Shown here piece after piece: positions 1 to 12,341 of a DNA stretch of 64,000 nt. The position numbers and the translations under genes are program-made. Under the pieces are notes generated by a model. That model made no database searches and was not told the origin of the DNA. It worked only from the letters and a program-made list of their open reading frames with translations. The stretch spans positions 55,793,325 through 55,857,324 of the forward strand of contig OZ024726.1 of assembly GCA_964016875.1 (NCBI GenBank), read 5' to 3'. Each line of letters starts with the position of its first letter. Position 1 is the stretch's first letter. This stretch comes from Fallopia convolvulus (Eukaryota > Streptophyta > Magnoliopsida > Caryophyllales > Polygonaceae).

Positions 1-1083
1 CGAATTATTCACGAATTTTTCGAAAAATACGTTTTTATGAGACGCGCCCAGTTTGTTCATCAGAAATAGCGATTTGTTCATCAATATTCACCAATTGTTC
101 ATCAATACTAACTAATTGTGCATTGAGTTTTTGATAACATTGTTCATTGATTTCGAACTTTTTTAATTTTTATTTTTATTTTTTAACCTTATTTATGTGT
201 AGGAATACAATATTATGTGGTTTTTTTATGCACATATAATTAGTTTTGATATATTCATATTTGTTCATTGATATACTCGTATTTGTTCATTGATATACCC
301 CTATTTGTTCATTGATATACCCATGGTATACCATTATTTGTTCATTAGTATACTTCTTTTTTGTTCATTGGTATACCATTATTTGTTCATGGATATAACC
401 TTATTTGTTCATTATTATACCCTTATGTTTTAGGCGTGCTTGTGCCTTATTTAGCTATGAACAAATTGGTATACCATTATTTGTTCATTGATATACCCTA
501 TTTGTTCATGGATATACCCTTATTTGTTCATGGATATAACCTTATTTGTTCATTATTATACTCTTATGTTTTAGGTGTGCTTGTGCCTTATTTAGCTATG
601 AACAAATTGATGTTATTAATGAACAAATATGCATATAGTAATGAACAAATTGAGGTTACTAGTGAACAAATATGCATCTAGTAATGAACAATTATGTGAA
701 AAAGGCAATGAACAAATATGCATAAACCAGTGAACAAATTGATGTTACTAATGAACAAATATGTACAAACCGATGAACAAATATGCCAAAACCGATGAAC
801 AAATATTTTCGTTTTTTTATGAACAAAATCACAATGTTGATGAACATATTGCATGTAATTTTGATACACATATTGTTTTTTTTTATGTACAAATAATAGA
901 TTTTTGATGCACAAGCAATAGTTTATTTATGCACAAAATCACAGTTTTGATGAACAAAATCACAATTTTGATGAACAAATCCACATTATTGATGAACAAA
1001 TCCACAATACTGATGAACAATCTGGGTGCGTGTCCTATTTCCGTTTTTTTCAAAAATACGCGAATAATTCGCCAATAATTCGC
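1..1083. mobile_element. Foldback-type palindromic repeat element (left edge cut by window)
   Basis: The two ends are inverted copies. The left end begins CGAATTATTCACGAAT and leads through a CGCCCAG block into TTTGTTCATCA. The right end read on the other strand begins CGAATTATTGGCGAAT and leads through CACCCAG into ATTGTTCATCA. The left half carries about 15 copies of TGTTCAT, and the right half about 15 copies of its complement ATGAACA, so the whole kilobase could fold on itself. No transposase is seen, and small ORFs here are products of the repeat. The family is unknown; a non-autonomous foldback DNA transposon is the best guess. The target duplication cannot be checked because the left flank is missing. 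Confidence 0.65.
391..609. repeat. 141-bp-offset internal duplication inside the foldback element
   Basis: A 78-bp core at 391-468 recurs at 532-609 with two differences seen. Both copies hold the run from GGATATAACC through GCTTGTGCC to AACAAATTG. Each copy contains both orientations of the TGTTCAT motif, so this is the turning point between the two arms. Confidence 0.8.
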
Positions 1084-2097
1084 CCGTGCCGTTTTTTCCC
1101 CTTTTAAGTGAAATGATCAGCGCATTTAATTTTTCTTAATCCAACAGCTTCTGTTCTTTCTTATTTCGCACATGGGCGTCCATTCGCACCTAAACCGGAC
1201 TCTACTTTTATAATACTGAATTAGTATGTAATTATGTACTGCTATCGATCACTAAGATCGATGTTGGGTTAAGAGCTTCTATTACTATTTTCGACTCTTT
1301 TTCCCAAAAAAAGAGCTTCTTTTTGCCCCCCTAAACTTTTACTATTAGAAGTCAAACCTCTTATATATTTTTGATTGATCGGCTTCTTTTATGGATGAAC
1401 GATCTATCTCTAATATAGGCTATATATTTTATATAATTTTAAGTACAGACTCTAGAAAAGCCTTAGTAACTAATATTGTCTTAGATCATGTGCAAAAGTT
1501 GGTTAAAATCTTGATTATAGGAAAAGAGATTATGTATTTCTATGAAATAATAGAAAGGAAATAATTTTCGACCAAAAATATAGAAAGGAAATAATATAAT
1601 GTTGACTAGATACCCGAAAACGTCTAGTCAAGCGATTAGAACTTCGAATAATTTCTTGAAGTTGGCTCAAGGGTGTTTCATGATCGGGCTAATGACGATC
1701 TTGCTGGGTGTCTAAGAAGGGCTCGACTCGACATGCATGTACCTGCTAGAAACCGAGAGAGCATTGAAAGAGGAAGGGCTGACGATAAATTTGATCTATA
1801 GGTACTATCTTTGAGGCATTAAGCCCGCAGATAAATTTGAAGTTAATTAATAATTACTAAAAATAATACAGGGAATGCCAGATGTTTTAGAGCATGGTTT
1901 CACAAGTGAACCCATTGCCGAAAAATGTAGCTCTACTCATTTGAAGAAAATATTAATTTGTGCCTGAATTTATTTCTCCCATTGGCTCTTCAGAGGTACG
2001 AAAGGTGTTACAAATTTGATTCCTTGACATCGTAATTTAAAGTGCAAATTAAACTTCAGTGAAAGAGTTAAATAGCTATGTCTATATTATGCATAAT
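1084..2097. other. Non-coding, unassigned
   Basis: AT-rich sequence between the foldback element and the first solo LTR. I see no long reading frame, no recognisable repeat family and no RNA gene. Confidence 0.5.
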
Positions 2098-2989
2098 TGT
2101 TGGAATGGTTGTTCCATGATTTCTCTTAATTTTGATGATAACAAACCTAGTTAATATAACTTGCTTCTACATGTAAGTGTTTCAAGAAAACAGGTACATG
2201 GTCACAAGTGACGGAACATCGTGATGAACGATGGAGGGAACGAGTGACAGATTTAGGAAGCGCGTCTCGGAAGGAACGCGTCTTTCTATAAATGGCAAGT
2301 TACCATATCTTCTGCAAGCGATCTTCTACGAAGATTTACAGCTGTAGGCGGTTGCTTAAGGAGATAAAAGAGAAGATAAGATCAATCTGCACACGATCTT
2401 ATCTTGGGAAATCCGAGATCATTCGGTTTTTGGGAAGAATCGGCATGATTGAGGATACGAAATCACAAACAATACTTTTCCTTATTGTGTGGGATTTGTT
2501 AAGTGGAATATCAGCGTAATTAGGCAAGAATTACGTGTGAGATCAGACTTAACTTATCTTATAAATAGCTAGGTTTAGCTAGGGTTAAAAGTGTGGTTTT
2601 CGAGTGGTTGAAGACGACGAACTTGAAGAGAGAGCTTTTCAAGTGTAAGAGTGTGTGGCTTTTTCCGGTGAAAAATCCACAAGTAAGTCAGTAGTTTACT
2701 TTGTCTTAGGTTTACGCTTAGGGTTGTAGAAGTCTAGTTGGTTGAACTTTGGTCGGTGCCTTAGTTACCAGGGAACTTGACTTGCCTTGTAATCGTTGAA
2801 ACTTAATAAAAGTATTCTATTGAAAATCCTCTGAGAAGAAGTCTCAGGGGTAGAGGTTTTTTCTTTCTACGACTTGTTGGTCGGACAGAAAGTTTTCCTC
2901 TCTAAATTTCGTGTTCTTATTGTTTATTTCCGCTGCCCAGGGAACATCACTAGTTCCCTGACTTGTTACTAACGCGTCACGATCCAACA
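2098..2989 (+). mobile_element. Solo LTR, 892 bp
   Basis: The sequence begins TGTTGGAATG and ends GATCCAACA, so the ends are a short inverted repeat of TG...CA type. It is flanked by a perfect 5-bp direct repeat, ATAAT, at 2093-2097 and 2990-2994. A TATAAATA box at 2560-2567 fits an LTR promoter on the + strand. There is no internal region, primer site or second LTR, so it is a solo LTR left by recombination. The length suggests a copia lineage with long LTRs, but the lineage is not proven. The short ORF at 2292-2519 has no family resemblance. Confidence 0.85.
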
Positions 2990-2994
2990 ATAAT

Positions 2995-4788
2995 GTCTCT
3001 TTCCATGTCTTGGATATTGCTTGAACTTAAAAAAGTCTATGATAGTTAGAGCGAGTGATAATTAAGTTTTGAAAGTTATCAAGTTTAATTTTAGTGTATT
3101 GTGAATAATAGGGTATTTTGGTTATGCACTAAAGAAATGACAACGAAAAGAAAACAAATTTAGTTTACTTTGTTGTTGCGATACATGAGTAAAAATGAAT
3201 AATATATATTTTTGCGCCTATGTGAAGGGTGGAGGGTTAAGATTTCACCAATTTATAATAGATTAGCTTAATGAATTTTTTTTGTTGATGTATCACGACA
3301 TCGATTTAAACTCGAATTGTCTCTTTTCAGTTTAGCTTTTCGTAGTACATAACAAATAGACCCTAAGTATATATATAACTAATCCCCAACAAATGATCAT
3401 ATGTATGTGTTGGTGATTTTAGTGTCATCAAGTGATTGTTTCCTATATGAGAACAATGCCTTTTAGTGTGATTGGGGTTCATACGACACTATAAGATCTT
3501 ACTTTTCTATGTAACGGGTTTGGGTGTGCTGAGTGCACACTCGTGTAAGCATAGTTGAGGTCTAGAGGGAAACATTAAGGAGAAGTTGCTTTACCTTCAT
3601 TTGGAGCAATTGTCGCGACTAAATTCACAGAAGAAGACGGGATAAGATAGTCGAATCACGTCCCAAGATTGTATATCAAGACACTCCAAGATAGGGTTTT
3701 GAAGCCGAATCAACAAGAAGCCATGATAAGAAAATGGAGACCGTACCAAGTGTACTCAATTGAGCCCGACCACGTACAATATCCTCTTCGCCCACCCTTT
3801 GGTGTTATTTGGGTTGCTTATTACGTCGGTTTCTTCCTTGGCATTTGAAAATAAGTAGAGACTAGAGAACGATGCATATGTATATGTATGTGACCGAAAA
3901 AAAATGAGATAGTTATATGTTCACACATACACTCACAACTCACTACCAAAGAGCGTACTTAGACAAAAACCTCAACTAGCTTGCTCGTTTGGTTCAATTT
4001 AAAAATTTGAAGTTTTTTTATTCTTTACTTATCAATATAATTATTTTAAAATACAATTAGATCGAATAAGTGATCTATGTTACTAGTACCATTTTACGAG
4101 TTAGGTCAGCTCAATCAGATTATAGGTCAAATTAGATCGAATTATGGCAGGTCATGAGATACAAATAAGTTAATTTACAAGGTTGTTCATAAGTACCTTG
4201 AAATATTGTGATATGTGTTAAGACATGCCCTTAGGTTCAAAAAATAGTCTCACGTATTTTATATTGATTTTCTTATAACGTGTTCAAAGAATATATTATA
4301 CGACAACAACAACATTGCCTAGTGTAATTTCGCTTCAGTAAAATCGGGGGTCAAGATATGAGCACCCATGGCTTAATGCATAGGGGGAAAGCTCGAAAAT
4401 TTATTTAATTTAAAAAATACAATAAAAAGAAAAATGATAAGCTCTAATAAAAATTCTTAATTTTTTTGGTAGAAAGATTCTTAATTTTTTTAACGGATAT
4501 TTCACACGGTAACCTCAGATTTTACAAAATTCACACGATATACCAAAGTTATGTATATTTCATGTGGTAACCCAAAAGTCATTACTTATTACGTCACATA
4601 CCCATTCCGTTAGTAAATTGTAAACAACGTTAATATGGGGTTAAGTTTTTTTAAGAGCAGAGGCAAATTTTAAAATGGAAGAAAACAACAAAAAAATCGG
4701 AAAAAATCACAAACCTCCATGGCTCATTGGTGTTCAAGCGAGAGGGAAGAAGTTTGATGGAAAGTGGAAGAAATACATTAGCGAGATG
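2995..4788. other. Non-coding, with a possible SINE tail
   Basis: No gene is recognisable. Around 4303-4365 there is a CAACAACAACA run followed by CCTAGTGTAATTTCGC. This resembles, in reverse, the (TTG)n-ended 3' tail of plant SINE families, but it is too short and decayed to define. The rest is AT-rich and unassigned. Confidence 0.35.
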
Positions 4789-5258
4789 CATTGTTATCAG
4801 AATCCCAATCTGATTCTACGATTCTAGCGATCCTATGATCCATAACATGTGAAACGATCCACGATCCCAAGTAGGATCTTATTGGAGTAGGCTCTTAAAT
4901 GATTTAGAATACAATCTCGATCCGATCCCCATTTTACATACGATTTTAACGATCCTATAAACGATTCTAACGATCCTATAAAATGACACTTTTAACTATA
5001 TATTATTAATAATTTTATGATTAACGTATAATTTCCATTAAAATAGTTGACTAGTCCATCATACAACATTTTTAATAATCAAATTAATAAGGTTCATCAT
5101 TTTCTTACTTCATATAGAACAAAATATACAATCTATTAGGTTATTCTTGCATACTTTTAGTTATAATGTAGGATCTTACGATTCAGCGATCCGATCATAC
5201 GATTCGATCCAAAAGACCTCCAACGATTCAACCTAGAATCCCGATCTTGATAACCTTG
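4789..5258. mobile_element. hAT-like MITE, about 470 bp
   Basis: The left end CATTGTTATCA and the reverse-complemented right end CAAGGTTATCA match at 9 of 11 bases. An 8-bp flank repeat with one mismatch (GCGAGATG at 4781-4788, GCAAGATG at 5259-5266) fits hAT target duplication. The interior has repeated GATCCTAT and CGATTCTA words in both orientations and no coding capacity. Confidence 0.55.
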
Positions 5259-5330
5259 GCAAGATGCACCTTCGGTGAGACGAAGACTTTGGCAACGAGA
5301 GTTAAAAAAAAGTTGTAGTCATTATTAGTC

Positions 5331-6530
5331 TTTTTTTTTGGAAAAAGGTAAATTTCCAATGAGTTAAAAAAAGGGTCATTCACAAAAGCGCTTAGATGAA
5401 CTAAGCAAAGGACTCGCATTATCATGGACAACCCCATGATTTACAACTCGCAAGACGATTCAGCACAACATCCGGCAGCAACCCGCAAGGCTCAATACAA
5501 AAACAGTGAGCAAAATTCAGCAAAAATAGTGAACTAAGTTCAGCAGAATCAGTGAACAAAATTCAGCAAAATCAGTGAAAAAAATTCAGCAAAGGGCATT
5601 GCATTATCATCAGTAGAGGCCAGCCAAAACGTAGATCAAATCAACGACAACAAGCAGCGCGAGCCAACAGAATGGCACCGCTAAGCCATTCCACAGGTCA
5701 GATAACATCTCCAGTCCATCACGTCAAAAAGGGTGCCAGTCAGCAAAGTAACATCAACAGCCAGCAACAACACCAAGATACAAAAGTCAGAAAGAAAACC
5801 AAGCATCGCCAAGATAGCAGGTGCAGTAGCAGAACAGGGAATCAGTTCAGCCATGAACGAAGGGAGTTTCTAGGGTCCCTCATTTGGCCCGGAACCTAGC
5901 CTTGGTGAGCCGGATAGCATTGTAGGCACAAAACATAGTGTCTGGTAACTCATTCCGAAAACAAGCAGCGTTTCTATGCTGCCAAATGACATAAGCTGTT
6001 GTAGAAAAAGCCGTGATACGAAATTGGAAGATGGTTGATTTTTGGAATTTGCTAGAGGCAAACCAAGCAAGCCAGTCGGTCAAATTATCGAGGATAATCC
6101 CAACACCAGTCCATTTCATAACGTAATCAAGCACAGAAGAGGAAAAACCACAAGCAAACCAGGTGTGACAGGAGGTCTACTGCGCAGCATAACAAAGAGG
6201 ACAAAGGTTAGATTGGGTGATACCAAAGTTATGCAGCCTGGCGCGATTTGGGGCCCGATCTCTAGAAGCAAGCCATACAAGGAAGGCACACCGGGGGATA
6301 ATGAAGGTTTTCCAGATGAGGTTACCCCAAGTAACGCTTTGTTGTTTGTTTCTCCAACAGTCATAGATGTCTTGGCAAATTCGGCGAGCATTGTTGCAAC
6401 GCCACCAAGGGCGATTTTTTTGTTCTTAAGTTCGTCCCGGATACGCAAGACGGACTTCCACAACCAGATCTCCATGAGAGTGTTTATCAAGAGAGGGTGT
6501 TTATCAAGAGAGGAAGGGCAATATATCATG
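5331..6530 (-). pseudogene. LINE 3' end, reverse-transcriptase zinc-binding region and tail (decayed)
   Basis: Read on the minus strand, frames between 6529 and 5880 give pieces typical of the C-terminal end of plant L1-type LINE ORF2: WKSVLRIRDELKNKKIALGG, a zinc-binding stretch NLCPLCYAAQ near 6200, then VIWQHRNAACFRNELP near 5960. Frameshifts separate the pieces. Downstream is a non-coding tail with four imperfect 'CAGTGAACAAAATTCAG'-like repeats (5505-5597, + strand reading). The minus-strand 3' end is an A tract, seen as nine T at 5331-5339. The 5' part, including the reverse transcriptase, is missing, so this is a 5'-truncated dead copy. I could not find a target duplication. Confidence 0.7.
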
Positions 6531-6584
6531 TCTGTGGAGCATAATAGAAAATCATCATGTCTTATAAGGATAGTTTTTTTATAG

Positions 6585-6616
6585 AAAAATCATCCTGTAA
6601 ATACAGGATGATTTTT
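6585..6616. repeat. Perfect 15-bp inverted repeat with 2-nt loop
   Basis: AAAAATCATCCTGTA at 6585-6599 is followed after AA by its exact complement at 6602-6616. The word ATAAGGATAGTTTT flanks it on both sides (about 6564 and 6631). It may be a tiny foldback remnant. An intrinsic terminator is unlikely in a plant nucleus. Confidence 0.8.
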
Positions 6617-7473
6617 GTGAACACTCCAAAATAAGGATAGTTTTCTATATTTTACCCTAAATTGTATATATCTTTGTACAAGAAAGATAGAAAAAATGTC
6701 TATAAACAATCTATTCACCCCTCTCATTCTCTCAACGTCGATCAATAGTAAAATGTCTGTCCACTAATCTCCAACCTAACAATTAATCTTCATGGTCCCA
6801 AACTTGGTTAATGAGTTACGAGGTGAAACGTGCATATTGATTTGAGGCTATTTAATTTAATTGCTGCTGATATTTATGTGGATGTGATATTTATTAAATA
6901 CAAACCTATCCATTTTTACAATCGGACAGAAAACAAACATGTACATATAGAACCCGGGGGCCACGCTCCAACTAATTATTCATGAACTATCTTTGATTTA
7001 ACCTTAATTTCAAAATTTCTGAAATTTATGTGTGCAAGGCTCAAAAATTAAAGGTATGGCTACAAATTACCCAACTTTATCAACCGATCTAAATCAAAAG
7101 AAAATTGAAATTTGGAATAATAAGAACTCGAGTTATCTTGATTCAAATTAAGTTGGTGTTTATGTTCTTTGATCATGTCATGTAATCGTTCTAACTTTCT
7201 AAAACAGTAAAATTACTCTTAAAAAAATAACATTAACAAAAAAAATTATTTGAAATAAAGACAATAACAATAAATTCCTTATCGGTTAAAATTTTATTTG
7301 TAACCCTATAATCAAAAAGTCTAGTGTCAAAACAAATGAGATAGATCATAGATGAACGAAGTCCTCCAATTAAAACCTCTATGGAAGATCCTTACGGATC
7401 CTGACAACATCAAGTTAACGTCGCAACGGAAAAATACATCACAAAGGATGATCTTTTCACTTACACTAAGAAA
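6617..7473. other. Non-coding, unassigned
   Basis: AT-rich sequence with no recognisable gene, repeat family or RNA. Confidence 0.5.
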
Positions 7474-7963
7474 TAGGGGTGTATAAAAAAAAACATGTGG
7501 GAAGTGGGAACGGAGACCCGGAGAGAACCACCCCTAACGGTGCGAGGATGGGGTCAATTTAATATCCCCAATTTGAAATGGGGCGGGGATGGAAGAGGTA
7601 GTATCCGCTCCAAATCCCCTCTATATATACCCAAAATATATTATTTTAATCATAAAATATAAAGAGAAAAAAATATAATTATAGTTTTTAATTTTAAAAC
7701 TTATATACATCTCTACAAATTTTAGAATGATATTTTAATTTAATGTTATTCAAATTTGATATTTGTGAACATTTTAAAGTTTAAAATATTAAATTGCAAG
7801 TTTGATTTTTTTTAATAAATAGAGCCATGTTAACAACCCCATAATCGACGGGGATTCCCCATCTCATTGCTCGTTGGAGATTAGACGTGGATGGGAGGGC
7901 ATAATAGAAGGTTGGGATGAGGAATGCATTCTCCGCCTCGTCTCGCCCCCATGTGCATCCCTA
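7474..7963. mobile_element. hAT-type MITE, 490 bp
   Basis: The ends are TAGGGGTGTA and, reverse-complemented, TAGGGATGCA. A perfect 8-bp direct repeat CTAAGAAA flanks it at 7466-7473 and 7964-7971, the target size of hAT elements. The end regions are G/C-rich with 'ATGGGG/GGGGAT' words in both orientations, and the middle is AT-rich. There is no transposase. The reading frame 7874-8191 that crosses its right end is fortuitous. Confidence 0.8.
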
Positions 7964-7971
7964 CTAAGAAA

Positions 7972-8565
7972 CAAAGTATCTTATGGCAAATTGGCAATGG
8001 GCAAACTCATAAGCTTATGTGACCTCTTCTTCTTCTTTTTTTTGGGGGGGGAGGCAAATTCCACACAAAATATTAATATGGAGGAACCCATCTCTAAATA
8101 CCTCTTAAATGACAATACGTGGGACTTAAATAAACTCCAACAAGTAATAAGTCCTGAGGTGGCAAACAAAGGTTCACAAATCGTTACATAATAAATCTCG
8201 AATATGCGAGGCTTAGTAAAAATGGTTGGTACTCAACTCATTCTAAAATGCAAACGATTCATAAAAATGAAATAAAAATAAAAAAAGAGAGAAAACTCCA
8301 TCTCAAATAGATTTGGAAGATGAATGTTCTACTAAAAATAAAATATTTCCTATGAAAAAATGGAAATCGTATGAAATGGCTTACTAATCAAAAAGAGATT
8401 AACATATAACTTTTTTTTGTTATCCCTCAAGGTTGTGTGGTATGTGACAATACACCACATATATTATTATAATGTTCCCATACAAAACTCTAAAATCCAT
8501 CAACGCCAAAAGTGTTCACATAATTGACCGAATCAACCTGAAAAGTAAAAAAAAAAACCAAATTC
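7972..8565. other. Non-coding, unassigned
   Basis: AT-rich sequence between a hAT MITE and a solo LTR. No gene is recognised. Confidence 0.5.
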
Positions 8566-8570
8566 TTGAG

Positions 8571-11500
8571 TGTAATATCCGCGATATTCCAAGAACTTGT
8601 AGACCGAATTATAATATAATATTTATGATAATAAATTTTTTTTCTCCAAATAAAAAGAGAATTTCTACTTATCGTAATGACTTTTACTTTTCCCTTTTAA
8701 AAGAGATTATTAAGAATGAATTAATTAAATAAAATTCAACAAAATAACTTGAGGAGCATAGAATAATAAATGGGGCATAAATTAATAAAAAGAGAATTAA
8801 ATAAAAATAATGTTTTTAGAGATTGGATTTATTCTATAAAATAAATTGCATAAAGGCCTAAAAATCATATTACAAGCTTTGTAAAAAGAATGCAAGAGCC
8901 AGGATTTGAGCCCGAGACCTCTTGCAATCCCATCCCACACGCCCACACACAAAATCCGCCATGCCATTGTAACTTAACTACCCATAATTCCCCTCTTTTA
9001 ATAAAATACTCTCATATTCTTCTTCTTCTTCAAACAAGTCAAAGTTGATTTGACGCTTCACCATTGCATGCCTCCTCCACCTCCCTCTTGCTTGCTTGAC
9101 CTCCCATATGACCTCACCCCTCATCACCATGGAAGAAACACACCAAAGGCCAATGGGTGATCACTTCCTCCACCACCATTGGTGAATCCACCATGACTTG
9201 GATCCATGGCTCACCCAACTTGCCTATAAATAGGCTCCTATTCATCCAATCTTCTCACACACTCACACTCTCTTTTATCTTCTAAACCAAGGCATTAGTG
9301 ATCCTAAAAAATCAGCCACTCTCTAAGGCAATTTTCTCCATTAAAACACCACAAAAACACCATCTAAACTCCCTCCTTCTTCTCCTTGGAGCCGCCGGAC
9401 CACCGCCCCCTTACCGGAGCACCACCACCGGACCGCCGCCGCCCTTCTCGTGCCGCCTCCTGCCCTCGCCGGACTCCTGGCCGCGCCGCCCTGCCCGTTG
9501 GTCCTCCTCCTCTGCCTTCCTCCAGTGTTCTGTAATTTACAGAATACTCAAAGTATATTTCTATCCTAATTTATAATTATCCAAATTTATGTATTTTTAA
9601 ATTATAAGGCTTTTATAAATTGTTAGAAAGTATTTAATTAAATTAAGGAGTAAAAATATGTGAGGGAGATCTTGTTAGTTGAAAACTAGAAACAATTTTG
9701 TTTTACCTTGGTAACTTAAGACTATAACATTTAGATCAATTTTTGTTGCAATTATTAGAAGCATAAATAGATTGTATAAAATATTGTAGCATACCAAATT
9801 TATATTGATTATGAAGATCAATTAGAACTTTAGAAATTTTATGCATGTCTAGACTAAAAGATAGTGCCACATTATATGGTCTTAAAAATAAAAGGTTGAT
9901 TAAATAAAATCATTATCTAGTAAGTTAGTAGTATTATTATCATTCACATATGAATTTATAACAAAGTCCCTAGTAAATAAAAACTATTGCATGGCCAATT
10001 TATAGAAGTTTTAATAATAAAAAGTGTTTATAATGAATAGATGTAGGGAATAAATTCTTTACTCAATGAAAATAGGTTTTTAGCACATCTTTATGTTTGA
10101 AAGTCATTACAATATATGAGTTACTATTAGGATATTATAAAAATAACTATAAATAACATATGTTAGCATGGGATTTTTAGTTATAAAATATGATACTATT
10201 AATGAAAATATTACTAAAGTCATTTATAAGAAAGATAGGATTTTTTTTAATAACCTCTAAGTGTAGAGATTTGTCACAAGACATAAACTTTAGGTTCAAT
10301 ATATTAAGTAAGATATTACAAATATTCTAGGATGTTATTATTATAGCGTAAAGTGTCTTGGATGAAAAGAAATCTTTTAGTTATAAGAAAGAAATTATTT
10401 TTTATAAACTAGAATATTATATTAATAGATTAAATTTATGAAGTGGATATTTATAATCCTTTTTCCTATAAAAGGACTAAATTAATAATTTAGGTAAGTT
10501 ACCTTATAAGGAAATTTAGAAACTTCTAGTTATGGAAACTTCCTTGTAGAGGAACTATAGGCATGACAATTTTATTTAATAAGAATTATGTAGGTAAATA
10601 CTTTTCTATTAAGAAAATATATTAATAAAGTATTTTAGATAAGGGAGGCAATATTCTAAGGTTCACCCAAGAATAATCGGAAATTTGAGAGAAATAGTTT
10701 ATTTATCATAAATAAGTAAAAAGGATAATTTTTAATAATTAGTTTAATAATTATTTTTAATAAAGGTTTTACGGAATAATAAGGATATTACAAAACCAAA
10801 ATAATAATAAAGGAATATTATTATTTTAAGGAAAATAACTTTCTAAATTATTATTATAATAATTTAGAATCTCAAACTCTCTTATAAAATATTATAAGAG
10901 ATAATCCAAACCTTGGGAGGAAAATCACGACTTAAGCCTTTCGAAAATTTCCGTGTCGATAGGTCGGAATCCTCGCTCGTAGTGGGAAATCGCCTAAGTT
11001 CGTCAAAGCTTGTTCGTAAGAAACCGTTACGCTAAGGCAAGTGGAATTTTCCCTTGTGCCCTTTTATATCCGTCTACATGATATTTCTCGATGTTGGGAA
11101 CGACTTGTATGTCTCAATAAAAATGAACCTAGGAAATATCGAATGCTAGAAATAACGACCCATTGTTAGCATGGTTGCTTTATATACTCGTAATAGGATT
11201 ATATATGCTAGTGTAGTTATTATCTTGATTGCTTGTGGTCTCGCTCAGAGATTTACTTTGAATAAACTAGAAAGGGGTGCGGGATAGCCGACGCCTCTAT
11301 AACCTTACTAAGTCGTACGTCCATACGACTTTCGGGATCATGATCTCCATCCGCTCCGATTGCAAGGAGGGATTGTGCGCACTCTAGCTAAGTGCCGGGG
11401 AATTGAAGTTCTCCCTCGGGTGGCTCGGATTATCCGAGTCCCACCACTCTCTATTAAAAAAAATCGTTAACAAAGTCGAATATCTTTCGTCACTATATAA

Positions 11501-12243
11501 GATAAGTGCGAATGCACATTTAAGATACCAAAACCGGACCGGTCTCAAATGATCGATCCGGCTCTCGGTCCGCTCAGGGCGCGAGAGGTTTTTACTTGTA
11601 TGAATTAATAAACGTTCCCAACACACTTCTGAAATTCTAAAGAAGTCTACAATCTAGTAGCTCTTCTATCGCTTATCGAGTTATCTTCGTCTAAGATACA
11701 CTCTCCTTTGAACCATTAAAGCTCCACATAAACAAGACTTATCATATAGCCCATCGTAAACACAACCTTATTATCTCTTCGACAATAATTGAAATTACCG
11801 AAATACCCTCGGGAAGTTCCCTTCCCGCTTGCTTAGTCTCCTAGACTAATTCTTCTTTCCCGCATGTTTGCCTGGCATTCTCTCGCCCCTCGCGAATTAT
11901 GTCAGAATCTAGGAATCCCAACAAGGCGTGAAGTGAAGTGAAGACGAAGGAAGAACAAGGATTTTCAAGATGTACCTTTCTATCATTTTACTTTAGTTTC
12001 ATTACGTTGCAAGGACAAGCAGGTTTTGCCTTTCAATTCCGTACAACTTTATATTTGAAAACAATGTAAGATGTTTTGTAAGAACCAAGTCTCCCTCGGG
12101 AGCACCTTTTCTCATTATGTATTATGTTTTATTCCGCATTTTAATAATGTTCTATATCATTCTAAAAGCCTTGGGTGACTTTGGACGGTAAAGTCCGAGG
12201 TCACTGGTGGTAATACCCAATGTTGTAAAATAGGGGTGTTACA
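8571..12243 (+). mobile_element. Giant solo LTR, 3673 bp (Tekay/Del-like, inferred)
   Basis: It begins TGTAATATCC and ends GGGGTGTTACA, with a perfect 5-bp target duplication TTGAG at 8566-8570 and 12244-12248. A TATAAAT box at 9225-9231 is followed by a leader with a proline-codon-rich stretch (9298-9576) that is unlikely to encode a real protein. No internal domain, primer site or partner LTR is present, so it is a solo LTR. LTRs of 2-4 kb are known from the Tekay/Del chromoviruses; assigning it there is inference. It shares words and layout with the LTR at 13438-16276 (for example AAGGCAAGTGGA, and AGAAATAACGACC), so the two are diverged relatives. Confidence 0.8.
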
Positions 12244-12341
12244 TTGAGAAAATTAGGTCTTTGACATCTCAAAATAAATTTGAATGGCTCATCTATTCTG
12301 GTGGTGTATTTGGTACTCTAAGAATTCAAAGGCTTTTGATA

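Noticed and set aside
361..914. Reading frames of 66-106 aa rich in Ile, Tyr, Phe and His
   Set aside because: They are translations of the TGTTCAT/ATGAACA repeat arms, with no independent protein signal.
9298..9576. Proline/serine-rich 92-aa frame
   Set aside because: It lies in the leader part of a giant solo LTR, starts and stops without family similarity, and its composition follows the C-rich DNA.
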